Shown: positions 19,640-64,000 of the stretch, in pieces
Position numbering within the stretch: position 1 is the stretch's first letter
Layout: every line of letters starts with the position of its first letter
Origin: Oasisia sp. SBJ-2009
Taxonomy: Eukaryota; Annelida; Polychaeta; Sabellida; Siboglinidae
Reading direction: 5' to 3'
Length of the DNA stretch: 64,000 nt
Assembly (NCBI GenBank): GCA_964017155.1
Contig: OZ024857.1
Coordinates: 36,717,141-36,781,140, forward strand
The notes under the pieces: generated by a model
What the model was told of the DNA's origin: nothing
The model's database searches: none
Seen by the model: only the letters and a program-made list of their open reading frames with translations
Made by a program: the position numbers and the translations under genes

Positions 19640-21260
19640 GGATAATAATATACTTTCATTATGGCATAGTGTATTGAGAATAATAAGAAATTGGCATTGT
19701 ATAGTTTAGCGTGTTCTCCCAACACTGCATTTAAAAGGTAGCGTGAAGATAACCATGTAGATGTTTTGTATTATTGCCAGTATATCATCACGTTGAACTA
19801 CACTGTCACGTGTAATGTATTTTAAGAAATAAAACAACACATTTCGTATTTACATGGTTTATTATGCGACAGAATGCATATTAATTTATGGCGTAGCACG
19901 TTGTGGTTATTGTCTGGAAATGAGATGTTCAGACTCGAACCCACAAAACTGATCACATAACTTGCCAGATATCGTAGTAACATAGATTTGTTGTATTTGA
20001 TTGGAGGACAACGGAGACACAATCAGCAGAGCAACTAAATAAACTATAATCATTTTGATAAAACTAAAATATGTACCAAATACATAAAAATTGACTCGCA
20101 AATTATTATGGTTATAAATAATTTGTGTACAAACGGAAGCCCAGAAAGATCGCCACACTGTGAGCATACATCTTTTCTTAAGTGCTACAAAATTACGACA
20201 AATATTTACAAAACATCACCTTTCTTTGGGTTATGATGTGTGCTTGTGGTGTGTCGATTGATGTACAAAGCTTGGAAGAACATGTACAAAGCAAGTAGAC
20301 AGGAAAGGATCCACATACAGGTTGACTGGGGCAATATAATGAACTAAGTTATATACATGTTGTACGACCCTAAGACAGTCTAGTTGCTAAATGCAATTGA
20401 GTAGATGAAAGAGATCTCTCATCCAGAGATGGTGTGTGAGAACTCGTGATGTCATCACGGCTGACGGCATCATAGTTATGTGGGAATTGACACTTGCTAC
20501 TTACGAACAACGTTCATTTGCTCTTCTCTTTATCTTTCGTTGAGACTCATGCCCGATTCCAGCTGTCATACACGATCATGATTCTTACACAATCACTCGA
20601 CGACATCGCTGGAATCGCATACAGCTACAAATAAAACAACACTTGCTGCGTGATGACCAGCCGAAGATGTCACGTGACCTGTCAACTCAGGTGACACCAA
20701 TTCTGGCCTGATAATGACGATAACATGTTCCTGTCATGCCACTCTGCCCCCTATCATCACATTACATTCGACAGAGCCTATCGTCATAGCACCGCACATG
20801 TGGCGCTGCTTCTCTCCATAGCACCGCTTGCGCCACATATGCACCTCCCCACAAATACTGCTGTGGTGCTTGTGCCTGGCCGCCAATAAATAAACTTCCA
20901 TATGTAACTAATGCGCATTGGCGGGCCCTGTCTGCCACCGTTGGCGAGCTGCCATTGCACGACTCCCTGACACTTCAGAGGAAGTGTCCTGACACTGCGC
21001 TGCTAGTGTCCTGACACCGCTGCGCTAGTGTCTCGTACTGTTCTTGATTCTGTCGAGTCGTTTCTTCAGGTCTGCTACGTATGCTGTTGTGTTTTCGCTG
21101 GTTCTCTCTGAACTCGCAACAGTCGTGGCCGCCTGCAACAACATGCGCTGTTTGTTACTCACCCTGTTGTTGTTGAGTATAGTTAGTCAATTAAGACACA
21201 AGGAAGCTTTTGTTATTACCCACTTCATAGCGACCTGAACCATACTACTTAAATAAACAT
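19640..21260. other. Convergent intergenic region between NOSIP and CKAP5
   Basis: No exon-like frame with known similarity is visible. From about 20740 to 21040 composition shifts to GC-richer sequence with short internal duplications (CCGCTGCGCTAGTGTC-like words at about 20995-21030). Frames on either strand are under 90 codons and look random. Confidence 0.5.
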
Positions 21261-21287
21261 TAAGGAAATCATATATTATGAGGAAAA

Positions 21288-21293
21288 TTTATT
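21288..21293 (-). terminator. Candidate CKAP5 poly(A) signal
   Basis: TTTATT on + reads AATAAA on -, about 245 bases after the CKAP5 stop at 21537-21539. A second TTTATT at 19858-19863 would give a much longer UTR. The nearer one is preferred by position only. Confidence 0.4.
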
Positions 21294-21536
21294 AACAACA
21301 TCAAAAACCCACTAGCTTACATTCACCCATGGAGCAATGAACTGTGGGCACCAGTTGTTACTTTGTACGAAAAAAATTCAAAATAACTACTTTTGTGGTT
21401 TTTAAATACATCACCAAAGCACAAGAACAGAGAAAGGGGAATGTTGGAAACACATTTACAGCATCTCAAATTAGTACATTATTAATAGATGTTCGTTCAC
21501 TAAGGATATTCCACCCCTTTATGGTGCTTTATAAAA

Positions 21537-62685
<41,149 letters not shown>

Positions 62686-64000
62686 CTGAAAATCAGATTG
62701 TGAATAATGATACCCAGAAAACAGTTAACGGAGCCATGAAAGTTATAAATTTATGGTATGCACATCACAAAATGTGATCACTGTCTTAACAGCAGTAAAT
62801 GTGGTCTAAATTAGGCACATCACGTATAAATATAAGTCACTAACAGTAACATACTGTCAGTTCATAATGTTTTGTCAAGCAATTGGGAATGCATTATCAT
62901 GTCATAATTAGAATCAACATTACAGTCTAAGATGAACTATATGTCAACAGATCATTTAAAATCAATATTCTATATATGCATGGCAATATCATGCCACAGA
63001 TAAATAGTCCAGATACATAATATCCAGCAATAACTATTTTTTCATACTGAAGTGAACTGGTAAAATATATTTGAAACGTTCAAGAGACTATTGATCAGGG
63101 TTTGATAAAATCCATAGACAATGATTGGCAGTTATAATAAGGCAGACTTAAATGCATTTGAAGACATTTTAAACAGAACAGAAAAAAATCATGTTTTAAA
63201 ATATGCATGCATTCACATCAGATCAGTACACTTATTTATAATGGTTGGTGGGCAGAAACCAGCAGAACTTTCACATACACAAAGACAGGAAAATATGTTT
63301 GCCAGAGAATCGGGTGTCCAGAGCCAAGATGGTCAAATAACCTTAAGCTAATCACATGTGAGGTGAAACACAGCACAAAGCTGACCACTTAGCTGTGCCG
63401 GGAACTGCCAAGATGGTCAAATAAAGAGAAGATAATCGCATGTACATTTAATGTGAAACACTACACGCAGGCGAGCACAGAGTTCTCCTGTGAACTGTCT
63501 TTGTTTGACTGTGCCACAGTGAATGAGACTGACACTGTACAAACTGGGTCACAATATACACGAGTATTACAGTTACACCGTGGGCAAAACTACACAATAT
63601 TGATTATCAATCAATGTCACTAGACATTACAGACAGGCGTTTGACATTGTCAACCATTTGTCCCTATACACCGCTCAATTTCCACAGGAATCCATCATAT
63701 ATGCCATCACCAGCTTCACAAAAATATATTGATTTCTTTCTTGTGCTTAATGAGTCATTGCTCCTTTGGACAAAACGAACGCCCTAGAAGCACTGAGACA
63801 GACTACACATGGTCGACTGGCACTAAACCTCTCTGACATGTCTGTTGGAGGCTGGTTCAATGTGGCACCGCAGCAGTGGACCAGTATAAGATGCTTCCCA
63901 CCAGCAATGTAATCATGGTATAGTGTACATGCAAGGTTCCATATCTGAAACACAGATAACTGGACAAGCAATGGAAAGTGTATTCATGAAGTACTGTAGT
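62686..64000. other. CKAP5 upstream intron, to window end
   Basis: No segment encoding the expected MGDDSEW-like N-terminus was found on -, so this is intron and the initiating exon lies past the window. No tandem array is visible here. Confidence 0.6.

Noticed and set aside
63121..63392. Short + strand frames near the window end as a possible first CKAP5 exon or new gene
   Set aside because: Wrong strand for CKAP5, and no match to the expected N-terminus; look like random intronic frames.

Overview
This is a eukaryotic, animal window. Coding sequence is split into short exons (58-368 bp) with GT-AG introns, and introns and flanks are full of microsatellites, minisatellites, tRNA-derived SINEs, non-LTR retrotransposon relics and foldback/MITE-like elements. 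The proteins, repeat content and roughly 1 kb introns fit a non-vertebrate metazoan, perhaps a lophotrochozoan or other marine invertebrate. The species cannot be fixed from sequence alone.

Layout. (1) About 270-8694, + strand: the last 12 exons of a tubulin-tyrosine-ligase-like gene, best matching the TTLL15 type; its 5' part lies before the window. (2) 8695-13440: intergenic, with microsatellites, an AACGTT-rich repeat, a GGGGCAAGTT-type repeat and a broken non-LTR reverse transcriptase. (3) 13791-19287, + strand: a complete nine-exon NOSIP gene (288 aa) with a candidate CCAAT/TATA promoter near 13474-13495. (4) 19288-21536: convergent 3' flanks. (5) 62685 down to 21537, - strand: 42 exons of CKAP5 (XMAP215/ch-TOG microtubule polymerase). 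All 42 join in one open frame of 2011 residues plus stop; only about 20-25 N-terminal residues lie beyond position 64000.

Functionally, CKAP5 and the TTLL protein both concern tubulin (polymerisation and tubulin side-chain modification). NOSIP is a nuclear/cytoplasmic U-box-type E3 ligase. Nothing in the sequence shows that the three are co-regulated.

The most unusual signal is in the CKAP5 introns. At least seven minisatellite arrays sit directly on, or within a few bases of, a splice junction, and in at least four the repeat unit contains the splice site plus adjoining exon bases. The clearest is a 35-bp unit repeated 34 times beyond the exon 2 donor, each copy carrying about 20 exon-derived bases and a donor. 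Others are a 43-bp unit (14 copies) carrying the exon 38 acceptor and a 31-bp unit (about 37 copies) carrying the exon 16 acceptor, which then grades into a 52-bp hybrid unit. The introns therefore hold dozens of decoy splice sites.

Other items: a 542-bp uninterrupted (CA)n tract, a 25-bp perfect hairpin, a TTAA-flanked piggyBac-like element nested in a foldback element, two hammerhead-like core relics, SINE tails lying just upstream of two consecutive NOSIP acceptors, and a probable GC-AG intron in CKAP5.
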